Positions 1 through 6,376 of a stretch of DNA of 10,791 bases are shown one piece after another. Origin of the DNA: Bacteroidales bacterium (lineage in GTDB: Bacteria; Bacteroidota; Bacteroidia; Bacteroidales; UBA932); assembly GCA_017483985.1 (NCBI GenBank), contig JAFUUB010000104.1:1-10791 (forward strand). The letters run 5' to 3'. Within the stretch, counting starts at the first letter, position 1, and each line of letters starts with the position of its first letter. The notes beneath the pieces are model-generated. The model was not told the origin of the DNA. It ran no database searches and saw only the letters and a list, made by a program, of their open reading frames with translations. Made by a program: the position numbers and the translations under genes.

Positions 1-1
1 C

Positions 2-73
2 CCGACCTTCTGTCCCGTCTGCGAGCAAGCCATCCGGGACATCATCAACTTCTACACAATAGAAAAACCCTGA
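2..73 (+). CDS. C-terminal fragment of an unidentified plus-strand gene
   Basis: From the left edge an open frame (codons start at base 2) runs 23 codons to TGA at 71-73. It reads as a plausible protein tail, with a CPVC pair (Cys-Pro-Val-Cys) near the start and the ending FYTIEKP. Third codon positions are mostly G or C, as in the confident genes here, and the frame stops two bases before the end of the convergent deoR-type gene. The CxxC could be half of a zinc knuckle, but one pair proves nothing. I do not recognise the family. The fragment is short, so chance openness cannot be excluded; the sequence left of the window would decide. Confidence 0.35.
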   Translation, partial: PTFCPVCEQAIRDIINFYTIEKP

Positions 74-75
74 AA

Positions 76-852
76 CTAGCTGACTTTTACGATAGTAATT
101 TCGATGCCCAGTTCCTGCAGGGCGTCAAAATACTCCTGTGGAATCTTGTCGTCCGTAATGATCTGGTCGATACGGGAGCAGTCACAGATCTTGCTGAAAC
201 CCTTCTTGCCGAACTTGGAACTGTCCACCAGCAGGACCGTCTTCTTGGCGGCATCCATCATCTTCCGATCCCGGCTGGCCTCCACGATGCTGGACGTCGT
301 CACCCCGAAAGACAGGTCGATGGCATCCGCGCCCATGAACAACAGGTCGCAACTGAAGAAAGACAGCATCTGTTCGGTAAAACTGCCGACGGTCGAAACC
401 GACTTCTCCCGGACCTGGCCGCCGAGCTGGACCACCTCGATCCCCTTGCTCTGGGAAAGCATGGAAGCCGCGGAGACAGAGGCTGAAATCACCGTAATAT
501 TCTTCAGGTCAGCCAATTCCTTGGCCGTATACAGAATCGTGGTACCTGCCGTCAACAGGACGGAATCATGCTCATGGACCAGGGCGGCGGCAGCTTTTCC
601 GATCGCCCGTTTCTCCAGTACGGCCTGGCCCTCGCCCGCATGCAGCGGCAGGTTGCCCAGGTAAGGGGTAATCATGACCGCACGGCCATGGCTGCGGTAC
701 AGCAGCTTCTGTTCTTCCAGCAAGGTCAAGTCCTTGCGGATGGTCACCTCGGAGACATCCAGCCGTTCTGCCAGAGCCGCGACGGAGACGCTGCCCTGCA
801 GCTGCAGGATATCCAGGATCGCCTGGTGACGGGCGCTCAGTTCTTCCAACAT
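76..852 (-). CDS. DeoR-family transcriptional regulator
   Basis: This 258-residue protein has the two-domain DeoR plan. Residues 5-57 form the winged helix-turn-helix, with the family pattern of VSVAALAERLDVSEVTIRKD (22-41) and a following LYRSHGRA. Residues 75-240 form the sugar-phosphate-binding sensor domain, with GTT at 103-105, GG at 144-145, a GADAID segment at 174-179, DSSKFG at 210-215 and IITD at 231-234. Family members usually repress catabolic or transport operons and release DNA when a phosphorylated sugar or nucleoside-derived metabolite binds. The Asp that often precedes the GTT loop is Thr101 here, and the usual TN segment after the next strand reads SAS (123-125), so the ligand may differ from the classical ones. 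It is the last gene of the five-gene operon, three bases after the metallophosphatase stop, with no Shine-Dalgarno. That suggests it regulates its own operon (inference). The family is certain; the ligand is unknown. Confidence 0.93.
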   Translation of the reverse strand: MLEELSARHQAILDILQLQGSVSVAALAERLDVSEVTIRKDLTLLEEQKLLYRSHGRAVMITPYLGNLPLHAGEGQAVLEKRAIGKAAAALVHEHDSVLLTAGTTILYTAKELADLKNITVISASVSAASMLSQSKGIEVVQLGGQVREKSVSTVGSFTEQMLSFFSCDLLFMGADAIDLSFGVTTSSIVEASRDRKMMDAAKKTVLLVDSSKFGKKGFSKICDCSRIDQIITDDKIPQEYFDALQELGIEITIVKVS

Positions 853-855
853 GGC

Positions 856-1680
856 TCAGCGTACGTCAATCTGACCGACATTCAGTCCCCAGCAACCGTC
901 CTGTACGATCGGGACCGGCTTCCCGTCCAGGTTTTTGGCGTACTCCATCTTCTCCAGGAAGGTATGGCTGTGACCGCCGACGACCAGGTCGATGTTCCGG
1001 GTCCTGGAGACCAGGACCGGATCGGTAAACTCCTCTCCGTCATACCCGATGTGGGTCAGGGCGATCACCAGGTCGCAGTGCTCCTCGTTCTTGAGATAAT
1101 CCGCCCATTTCTGTGCGGTCTCGACATCGTCGAACTTGGGAAGACGGTCGGAGATACTGCGGTCCACCACCTTGAGGATGTCCGTCAGCAGGCCGAAAAC
1201 ACCGATCTTCCGGCCGGCCTTCTCCACGATCGCGTAGGGCTTGATGTACTTTCCTGCCTCGAACGGGGAAAAATCATAATTGGCACAGACCACCGGACAA
1301 TCCACGACGCTCAGGCGCCGGGCCAGTTCCTCGATGCCATTGTCGAACTCATGGTTGCCCAGGGTGACGACATCGTACCGCATCGCGTTGATGGTCGCAA
1401 TCTCCAGGTCGCCGCCCAGCTGGGTGAAATACGACGATCCCTGGCTGAAATCGCCGGCATGGAGCAGGAGGACGTTCTCCTCCCCTTCCGCCGCCCGGAC
1501 GCTGTCGATATACGCAGCCCGCTCGATGACTCCACCCTGGCCGGCCTCGGCTCCGCTGCGGAGCGGTTCGAAATGGCTGTGCGTGTCATTCAGGTGGAGG
1601 ATGACCAGTTTATGCTGTTTGGGCTGGCAGGCGCACAGCATCACCAGTGCGGCTGCCAGGATGGCAAGACTCTTTCTCAT
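856..1680 (-). CDS. Metallophosphatase lipoprotein (catalytic half of a split 5'-nucleotidase)
   Basis: The 274 residues match the N-terminal calcineurin-like metallophosphatase domain of 5'-nucleotidases of the UshA type, which hydrolyse nucleotides or related phosphoesters at a two-metal centre. The metal and catalytic motifs are all visible: NDTHSH (31-36), GDFSQGS (76-82), GNHEFDNG (108-115) with the Asn-His pair, His210 in THIG, and GGHSH (235-239). A signal peptide with lipobox LCAC places the lipidated Cys at 18, so the protein should be membrane-anchored outside the cytoplasm. The C-terminal substrate-binding domain is missing and is encoded by the gene just upstream, whose stop overlaps this start by four bases (ATGA). 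The pair probably forms one enzyme. Similar adjacent halves are known in Bacteroides, so the split is unlikely to be a fresh frameshift; both halves also carry their own lipobox. The exact substrate cannot be read from the sequence. Confidence 0.92.
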   Translation of the reverse strand: MRKSLAILAAALVMLCACQPKQHKLVILHLNDTHSHFEPLRSGAEAGQGGVIERAAYIDSVRAAEGEENVLLLHAGDFSQGSSYFTQLGGDLEIATINAMRYDVVTLGNHEFDNGIEELARRLSVVDCPVVCANYDFSPFEAGKYIKPYAIVEKAGRKIGVFGLLTDILKVVDRSISDRLPKFDDVETAQKWADYLKNEEHCDLVIALTHIGYDGEEFTDPVLVSRTRNIDLVVGGHSHTFLEKMEYAKNLDGKPVPIVQDGCWGLNVGQIDVR

Positions 1681-2534
1681 TTCCGGAATTCTTCAGAGGT
1701 TTCACCTTCGGCGGAGAGGAACTGGATCCGCCCGTCAGTCTGATATTCAATGGGTTTTCCTTCTGCGGTCAGGCGCTGGACATAAGGCAGCATCACATCC
1801 AGGATGTATTCGTCATAGATGTCCAGGCTGACGGCATTGCGGGCCACAAAGAGGTTGTCGCCGCCGTTGAGCAGGAACGAGATGGTCACCACCCCGTAGA
1901 TCCGGTCATCATCCAGCGGCTCCCCGCCGATTTCCGCGGAGACCAGTTTGCCGTCCTGCACCACGCAGCGGGCGCCGCCGACCACCTGCCAGGAGGTCGC
2001 GGCGAGTTGCTCCAGCAAGGCCCGGATATCCCGGCCGTACAGCTGCAGGTAGCACAGGTTGTTCTTGAACGGGAACATCGAGACGATATCGTCCATCAGC
2101 ACATCTCCGGCCGGCATGTCCACCCGGATGCCGCCGAAATTCGTGATGCCGAAGTCCACCTTTTTGCCGGACTTGCGTTCCGCCGCCCGCATCAGTTCAT
2201 CGATGAACCAGTCGGACAGCTCGCATTCCGGATAGGTCCGGACCATCTCCCGCGTCGAATGGCCCACCACTTCTTTCAGTTCAGCCATGACAGGCTGCGC
2301 ATCGATCAGCGTCTTGGCAACCGCATAAGTAGCGCTTCCTTCCGGGAATTCGCGACCGTTCGGAGCCTTATAAACGGTGCCGTCGATCACGCCCAGTTTT
2401 TCCGCCACATTGTCTGCGGTGCAGGCCTGGACGCCCGTGCGGGTGCCCTGCATGGGTACCCGTTTCCAGGTCATCTTCCCTCCGCAGGAGCACAGTGTCA
2501 GCAACACGGCCCCCGCCCAAAGAACTTTCTTCAT
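1677..2534 (-). CDS. 5'-nucleotidase C-terminal-domain lipoprotein (substrate-binding half)
   Basis: This 285-residue protein corresponds to the C-terminal domain of 5'-nucleotidases, which binds the nucleoside part of the substrate over the metal site of the partner domain. Recognisable blocks are NFGGIR (132-137), MFPFKNNL (153-160) followed by LYGRDIRALLEQ (165-176), NGGDNLF (223-229) and the terminal TDGRI (266-270). No metal-binding motifs of the phosphatase domain are present. A signal peptide with lipobox LCSC puts the lipidated Cys at 17, so it should sit on the same membrane surface as the catalytic half encoded next. Gene order is reversed relative to domain order in the fused enzyme. 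The start lies two bases after the permease stop, with no Shine-Dalgarno, which suggests coupled translation. Residues 28-90 are not covered by motifs I can assign. It is unlikely to be active without its partner. Confidence 0.9.
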   Translation of the reverse strand: MKKVLWAGAVLLTLCSCGGKMTWKRVPMQGTRTGVQACTADNVAEKLGVIDGTVYKAPNGREFPEGSATYAVAKTLIDAQPVMAELKEVVGHSTREMVRTYPECELSDWFIDELMRAAERKSGKKVDFGITNFGGIRVDMPAGDVLMDDIVSMFPFKNNLCYLQLYGRDIRALLEQLAATSWQVVGGARCVVQDGKLVSAEIGGEPLDDDRIYGVVTISFLLNGGDNLFVARNAVSLDIYDEYILDVMLPYVQRLTAEGKPIEYQTDGRIQFLSAEGETSEEFRK

Positions 2535-2536
2535 AT

Positions 2537-3919
2537 CTAATTCTGTTTAAGCCATTTCCAGAGATCCTTGAAGGTCGACTTCTTGCCGAACATCAGGATA
2601 CCGACCTTGTAGATCTTCGCGGAAGCCCAGGCGCATCCGAGGAACGTCACGAACAACAGCACGATCGACAGGATGAGCTGCCACATCGGGACGCCGTACG
2701 GAATACGGGCCAGCATGACGATCGGAGAGGTGAACGGGATGATCGAGCCCCAGAACGCCACCGGACCGTCCGGGTTGCGGAATGCCATGAAGACGATCAT
2801 GTACGCCACCATCAGCGGGATGGTCAGCGGCAGCTGCAGCTGCTGGGTATCCGCCTCATTCTCAACCGCCGAGCCGATGGCCGCGAACAGCGAGGCATAC
2901 AGCAGGTAGCCGAGGATGAAGAAGATGAAGAAGGAGACGATCAGGGTCACCCACGGAATGTTGGCCAGCGTAGTCACGATGACGCTCATCTCGCCGGCAG
3001 GAGCCGCCTCGACGGCCGTCGTATCCGCCACAACGCCCAGCTGGCTCATGTCCATGCCGCTCATCTGCGTCATTTGGGTCATCTGGGTCATTTGCTGCGG
3101 GTCCATACCCTGCAACTTGTCCATACCGATGATACCGCCGACGACGCCGACGATGACCAGCGTCAGTACGATCCAGAGCAGGAACTGCGTCAGGGCGACC
3201 AGCGCCACGCCGATGATCTTGCCGAACATCAGTTCGGTCGCCTTGGCCGAGGAGATCAGCACTTCAACGACCCGGCTCGACTTTTCCTCGATGACGCTCG
3301 ACATGACCATGCCGCCGAACAACGTAATGAACATGAAGATGAAGATGCCGAGGATCATGGACACGGCCATATAGATCCCGGACTCGGAAACGGTCTCATT
3401 GCCGGATTCATCCAGATTATACTCGGTCACCCGCACATGCGACTGGACCTCTTCCATGATCTGCGACAAGTTCTCGATCCCGTAGGAATCGATACGATAA
3501 GCCTCCACGGCATCATTCACCTTGCGGGCGACTTCCTCCGAGAAATCCACGCCCAGCGGTTTCCGGGCATAGGCCTGGACGGAAACGGTCCGGGCAACCG
3601 TATCCAGCGGAGAAACGACGACCAGCACATCCATCTTGAACTCGTCGAGCCGCGACTTGAAAGCGTCCGGATCCTCCGTGGAGAAATCCAGGTAGGTATT
3701 GGCCTTGTTGTCGGTCAGGTACGGCAGGACGATGCCGGACTGGTCGATGACCGCGACATTCTGTTTGCGCTCCCCTTCCTGGCTCATGATCAGGACCATG
3801 ACCACGATGGCGGCAGCCATCAGGATCGGAACGAGGAACGTCGTCAGCAGGAAGGATTTTTTCTTGACCTTGGTCAGGTATTCCCGTGCAATGACGGTTT
3901 TGACAGTTCTGAAATTCAT
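2537..3919 (-). CDS. ABC-2 type exporter permease (NatB-like)
   Basis: This 460-residue membrane protein resembles the NatB/YhaP-type ABC-2 permeases (COG1668-like). After a basic cytoplasmic start (MNFRTVKTVIAREYLTKVKKK) come a first membrane helix at about 22-45, a large extracytoplasmic domain at about 46-181, and membrane helices near 182-206, 232-262, 319-345, 363-380 and 412-432. Between the second and third helices lies IEEKSSRVVEVLISS (210-224), the cytoplasmic segment typical of the family that faces the ATPase. The predicted periplasmic loop after the third helix has eight Met between 266 and 291, including a QQM-TQM-TQM-TQM run. The gene follows the ATPase stop by three bases, and an AGGAGG site (3928-3933) inside the ATPase end sits eight bases before this ATG. 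NatAB is a sodium exporter in Bacillus; the cargo here is unknown. Helix borders are estimates from hydrophobicity. Confidence 0.9.
   Translation of the reverse strand: MNFRTVKTVIAREYLTKVKKKSFLLTTFLVPILMAAAIVVMVLIMSQEGERKQNVAVIDQSGIVLPYLTDNKANTYLDFSTEDPDAFKSRLDEFKMDVLVVVSPLDTVARTVSVQAYARKPLGVDFSEEVARKVNDAVEAYRIDSYGIENLSQIMEEVQSHVRVTEYNLDESGNETVSESGIYMAVSMILGIFIFMFITLFGGMVMSSVIEEKSSRVVEVLISSAKATELMFGKIIGVALVALTQFLLWIVLTLVIVGVVGGIIGMDKLQGMDPQQMTQMTQMTQMSGMDMSQLGVVADTTAVEAAPAGEMSVIVTTLANIPWVTLIVSFFIFFILGYLLYASLFAAIGSAVENEADTQQLQLPLTIPLMVAYMIVFMAFRNPDGPVAFWGSIIPFTSPIVMLARIPYGVPMWQLILSIVLLFVTFLGCAWASAKIYKVGILMFGKKSTFKDLWKWLKQN
3062..3097 (-). repeat. 9-bp coding tandem repeat (four units) in the permease gene
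   Basis: Four adjacent 9-base units start at 3062, 3071, 3080 and 3089. On the plus strand they read catctgcgt, catttgggt, catctgggt and catttgctg. On the coding strand they give the triplets QQM-TQM-TQM-TQM. The units differ mostly at synonymous positions, so the array is older than a fresh slippage event and its peptide may be maintained. Changes of whole units would keep the frame and only alter loop length. Confidence 0.85.
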
Positions 3920-3922
3920 CGT

Positions 3923-4837
3923 TTATGCCTCCTCCGTTACCAGTTTGATAAAGATGTCGTTCATGCGCGGAAGCAGTTCCTTGAAGGAATTGATCGCGAG
4001 CCCCTCGCCGAGCAGGGCGGACAGGGCGGCATTGGCGGTCACGCCGGGCGCCAGGCCCAGGACGGCCGTATGCCGGCCGGCATTGTCCACGTCGGAAAGG
4101 ACGCTGAAGCAGTCCGCCTGGCTTTCCACGGTCCGGTCTCCCGTATATACCAGTTCGATGTTGTTGTTGCCATGCTGGCGGCGGATCTCATCCACCCCGC
4201 CGGTGATGACCAGCCGGGACTTGTTGATCAGGGCGATGCTGTCGCACAGTTCCTCGACGGACTCCATGTTGTGCGTCGACAGGATGATCGTCGCCCCCTC
4301 GTCCTTGAGCCGCAGGATCTCCTTGCGGATCAGTTCGGCATTGACCGGGTCGAAACCGGAAAACGGCTCGTCCAGGATCATCAGGGAAGGCTTGTGGACG
4401 ACGGTCGTAATGAACTGGACCTTCTGGGCCATGCCCTTGGAGAGTTCCTCCACCTTTTTCTTCCACCAGTCCTGGATGCCGAAGCGGACGAACCAGTCCT
4501 TCAGGGCGGAACGGGCCTCGGCCGCGGTCATGCCCTTGAGCTGGGCCAGGTACATGGCCTGGTCCCCGACTTCCATCTTGCGGTACAGGCCGCGTTCTTC
4601 GGGCAGGTAACCGATTTTCTCCACGTCCCGCTGGGTGATCGGGCGTCCGTCGAAGAAGACTTCACCCCCGTTCGGAATCGTGATACGGTTGATGATGCGG
4701 ATCAGCGTGGTCTTGCCGGCGCCATTCGGGCCCAGCAGACCGAAAATCTGCCCTTTCGGGACTTCGACGCTGACATGGTCGAGCGCCACCTTCTCGCCGA
4801 AATGCTTGCAGATTTCCTTACATTCTATTATTCCCAT
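3923..4837 (-). CDS. ABC transporter ATP-binding protein (NatA-like)
   Basis: This 304-residue ATPase powers the permease encoded next. All core motifs are present: Walker A GPNGAGKTT (36-44), signature LSKGM (132-136), Walker B LMILDEP (152-158) with Glu157, the D-loop GFDP (161-164) and the H-loop His in STHN (187-190). The Q-loop region reads YLPEERGLY (77-85), with acidic residues where many ABC ATPases have Gln; this is, from memory, usual in the COG4152 NatA/YhaQ branch. Residues after about 215 form the accessory C-terminal region also seen in that branch. It is the first gene of the operon, behind a good Bacteroidetes promoter and a leader of only about 17 bases. No Shine-Dalgarno precedes the ATG, as is common in Bacteroidetes. 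Substrate specificity lies in the permease and is unknown. Confidence 0.94.
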   Translation of the reverse strand: MGIIECKEICKHFGEKVALDHVSVEVPKGQIFGLLGPNGAGKTTLIRIINRITIPNGGEVFFDGRPITQRDVEKIGYLPEERGLYRKMEVGDQAMYLAQLKGMTAAEARSALKDWFVRFGIQDWWKKKVEELSKGMAQKVQFITTVVHKPSLMILDEPFSGFDPVNAELIRKEILRLKDEGATIILSTHNMESVEELCDSIALINKSRLVITGGVDEIRRQHGNNNIELVYTGDRTVESQADCFSVLSDVDNAGRHTAVLGLAPGVTANAALSALLGEGLAINSFKELLPRMNDIFIKLVTEEA

Positions 4838-4859
4838 GGTATATAAAGGTTAACAGGGG

Positions 4860-4889
4860 CAAATTTAATAAATAATTATTGATTTACAA
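4860..4889 (-). promoter_or_regulatory. Predicted Bacteroidetes-type promoter of the exporter/nucleotidase/deoR operon
   Basis: On the minus strand a -7 element TAAATTTG (4867 down to 4860) matches the Bacteroidetes consensus TAnnTTTG exactly. A TTG -33 element lies at 4889-4887 with a 19-base spacer, within the expected range. Transcription should start around 4856-4853, giving a leader of about 17 bases. The site sits in a very AT-rich gap between genes of high GC content. Confidence 0.7.
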
Positions 4890-4892
4890 TAA
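4876..4892. promoter_or_regulatory. Inverted repeat over the -33 element: candidate operator
   Basis: TTATTG-ATTTA-CAATAA is a perfect 6-bp inverted repeat with a 5-base centre. Its right arm contains the -33 TTG of the operon promoter. A regulator bound here would block the promoter, and the operon ends in a DeoR-family gene. Alternatives are chance in an AT-rich gap, or a weak hairpin after holA, which stops at 4902. That it is an operator is inference. Confidence 0.3.
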
Positions 4893-4901
4893 AAATATAA
4901 A

Positions 4902-5945
4902 TTAATTCAGTATTTTCGCGACCAATTCGACCAACAGTTGTCCCGGCGTCGCCTCGCCGCTCTCGCCGCCCTTTCCCTTGAAGTCGTATTCTTCAATCAG
5001 GGCCAGGACCTGCATGCACTTGCGCAGCGGATAGTTCTGCACGGCCGTATCGTACTCCCGGAAAAAGAACGGATTGACCCCCAGGACCTTGGCTTTCACG
5101 TCATTCCCGGGATGCGGATCTTCCTGCAGGAGCGCCTCATACTTGAGGATCCGGTAGAAATGGCCAAACAGCGTAGCCGTGGCCATCGGAAGGGCGAAGC
5201 GGGGCGTTTCGGCGATATAGGCCGCGATCTTCAGTGCCTTGGGGGCATTGTGCATGGAAAGTTCCCGCGTCAGTTCGAACACGCTGTACTGCCGGCTGAT
5301 CCCGACATTCTTCTCGATGTCCGCCACCGTCACGGCCGTCGTCCCCTCCGGCAGGTTCTTCAGCATCTTCTCCGTCTCCAGGGTGATCCGGCCCAGGTCC
5401 GTGCCGGTCGACTCGCCCAGCAGCATGGCGGCGTCCGGGGCGATCGACAAACCTTTCTCCCGGTAATACATGGCGATCCACCGGTCGACCTCATAGTCGC
5501 GCAGCGCGGCGGAATCCACGACGATGCCATTCTTCAGCACGTTCTTGTACAGGGCTTTCCGCTTGTCCGCACGGGCCCCGTGCAGCAGGATGACCAACAC
5601 CGTCGAATCCATCGGCTCCTCGCAGTACGTCGCCAGTTCTTCCAGCGACTTCATGCTCTGCGCTTCCTTCAGGACCACAAGCCGGCGGTCCGCCATCATC
5701 GGATAACTCCGGGCCTCGGAAGCCACCGTCATGGCATCCGTATCCAGGCCATAGAAGACCGTCTGGTTGAAATCCCGCTCGTAATCCTGCAAGGCATGGG
5801 CGATAAGGGCCTCGCACGCCTTGTCCGGATAATAGGGTTCCTCCCCCATCAGCAGGTAGACGGGCGCGAAAACGCCTTCGCGGGCATCCGCGATGATTTT
5901 CCTGCACAGGGCATCGGTCTCCATGAATCCGGGATTCTTTGCCAT
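4902..5945 (-). CDS. holA: DNA polymerase III delta subunit (clamp loader)
   Basis: This 347-residue protein matches HolA, the clamp-loader subunit that opens the beta sliding clamp during replication in the cytoplasm. Recognisable parts are the N-terminal APVYLLMGEEPYYPDKACEAL (27-47, typical of delta), RRLVVLKEA (87-95), VDRWI (153-157) and the third-domain segment VFELTRELSMHNAPKALKIA (222-241). Like other delta subunits it lacks a working Walker A motif. Length is normal. The annotated ATG gives a start seven residues before an alternative Met8; neither has a clear Shine-Dalgarno, and the promoter spacing fits the first. It appears monocistronic, with its own promoter upstream and the exporter-operon promoter beginning just past its stop. 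No convincing GC-rich terminator follows it. Confidence 0.93.
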   Translation of the reverse strand: MAKNPGFMETDALCRKIIADAREGVFAPVYLLMGEEPYYPDKACEALIAHALQDYERDFNQTVFYGLDTDAMTVASEARSYPMMADRRLVVLKEAQSMKSLEELATYCEEPMDSTVLVILLHGARADKRKALYKNVLKNGIVVDSAALRDYEVDRWIAMYYREKGLSIAPDAAMLLGESTGTDLGRITLETEKMLKNLPEGTTAVTVADIEKNVGISRQYSVFELTRELSMHNAPKALKIAAYIAETPRFALPMATATLFGHFYRILKYEALLQEDPHPGNDVKAKVLGVNPFFFREYDTAVQNYPLRKCMQVLALIEEYDFKGKGGESGEATPGQLLVELVAKILN

Positions 5946-5968
5946 AGGTCCAATTCTCTACAATTTGT

Positions 5969-5999
5969 CAAAGATAGGAATTTCCGGTCGTTCCGGCAA
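5969..5999 (-). promoter_or_regulatory. Predicted promoter of holA
   Basis: On the minus strand TATCTTTG (5976 down to 5969) is an exact match to the Bacteroidetes -7 consensus TAnnTTTG. A TTG at 5999-5997 lies 20 bases upstream and can serve as the -33 element. The expected start of transcription is near 5965-5962, about 18 bases before the holA ATG. The spacer contains two direct copies of TTCCGG (plus strand 5981-5986 and 5990-5995), of unknown meaning. Confidence 0.65.
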
Positions 6000-6013
6000 G
6001 GGAGGAGGGCATG

Positions 6014-6039
6014 AAAAAACCGGAGCCGTGCGGCTCCGG
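6014..6039 (-). terminator. Rho-independent terminator after hpf
   Basis: Read on the minus strand, a perfect 8-bp GC-rich stem CCGGAGCC/GGCTCCGG (6039-6032 and 6027-6020) with the 4-base loop GCAC is followed directly by six T (6019-6014). It lies 47 bases past the hpf stop and before the holA promoter, so it should end the cca-xerC-hpf transcript and insulate holA. Confidence 0.88.
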
Positions 6040-6085
6040 GAAATGGTAAAGGTATGTCAGGGAGCCTGAAGCTCCGGGACGGGGA

Positions 6086-6376
6086 TTATTCGTACCTCTT
6101 CTCCTTGTTTCTGACCAGTCTCTCCTTCATGATATCGACGGCCTCGGTAACGGCCTCTTCGAAGGTTTTGGCCGACCGGTCGACCACGAGGGTATCGCTC
6201 GGTACGGCGACCTGCAGCTTCACAGCCTTGTTCTCAGGTCTTTCTTCCAGAGAGAGGACAACTTCCACGCTGGTAATGTTGTCGTCGAAACGTTCAATCT
6301 TCGAGACCTTCTTCTCCACATAGTCGAGCAGTTTCTGGTCGGCATTGAACTTCAGGGATTGAATTCTAATCTCCAT
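6086..6376 (-). CDS. hpf: Ribosome hibernation promoting factor, short form (HPF/RaiA family)
   Basis: This 96-residue protein has the single-domain HPF/YfiA fold. It starts MEIRIQSLKFNADQKLLDYV, has KVSKIERFDDNI in the first helix-strand turn, then VEVVLSLEE, VKLQVAVPSDTLVVDRSA and FEEAVTEAVDIMKERL. The family binds the decoding and tRNA sites of the 30S subunit and favours inactive ribosomes in slow growth; the short form lacks the C-terminal dimerisation domain of long HPF. I chose the ATG at 6376 and not one 15 codons upstream. Homologues begin at MEIRIQ, and a full Shine-Dalgarno GAGGAGGT (6388-6381) lies four bases before it. The start overlaps the end of xerC by 11 bases, so the binding site lies inside xerC coding sequence. 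xerC followed by hpf is a common order in Bacteroidetes. A strong terminator follows. Confidence 0.93.
   Translation of the reverse strand: MEIRIQSLKFNADQKLLDYVEKKVSKIERFDDNITSVEVVLSLEERPENKAVKLQVAVPSDTLVVDRSAKTFEEAVTEAVDIMKERLVRNKEKRYE

Noticed and set aside
4577..4609. Loss of the Q-loop glutamine in the ABC ATPase (YLPEERGLY)
   Set aside because: As far as I recall this is the normal form of the motif in the NatA/YhaQ branch, so it is not a sign of inactivation.
2495..4846. A 783-codon plus-strand open frame antisense to the exporter operon
   Set aside because: It is rich in His, Asp, Arg and Gln, has no recognisable domain, and mirrors the third-position GC bias of the strong minus-strand permease and ATPase genes. 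It is a shadow frame.
5981..5995. Two direct copies of TTCCGG in the holA promoter spacer
   Set aside because: Six-base repeats are too short to support an operator claim in GC-rich surroundings. Noted only within the promoter entry.
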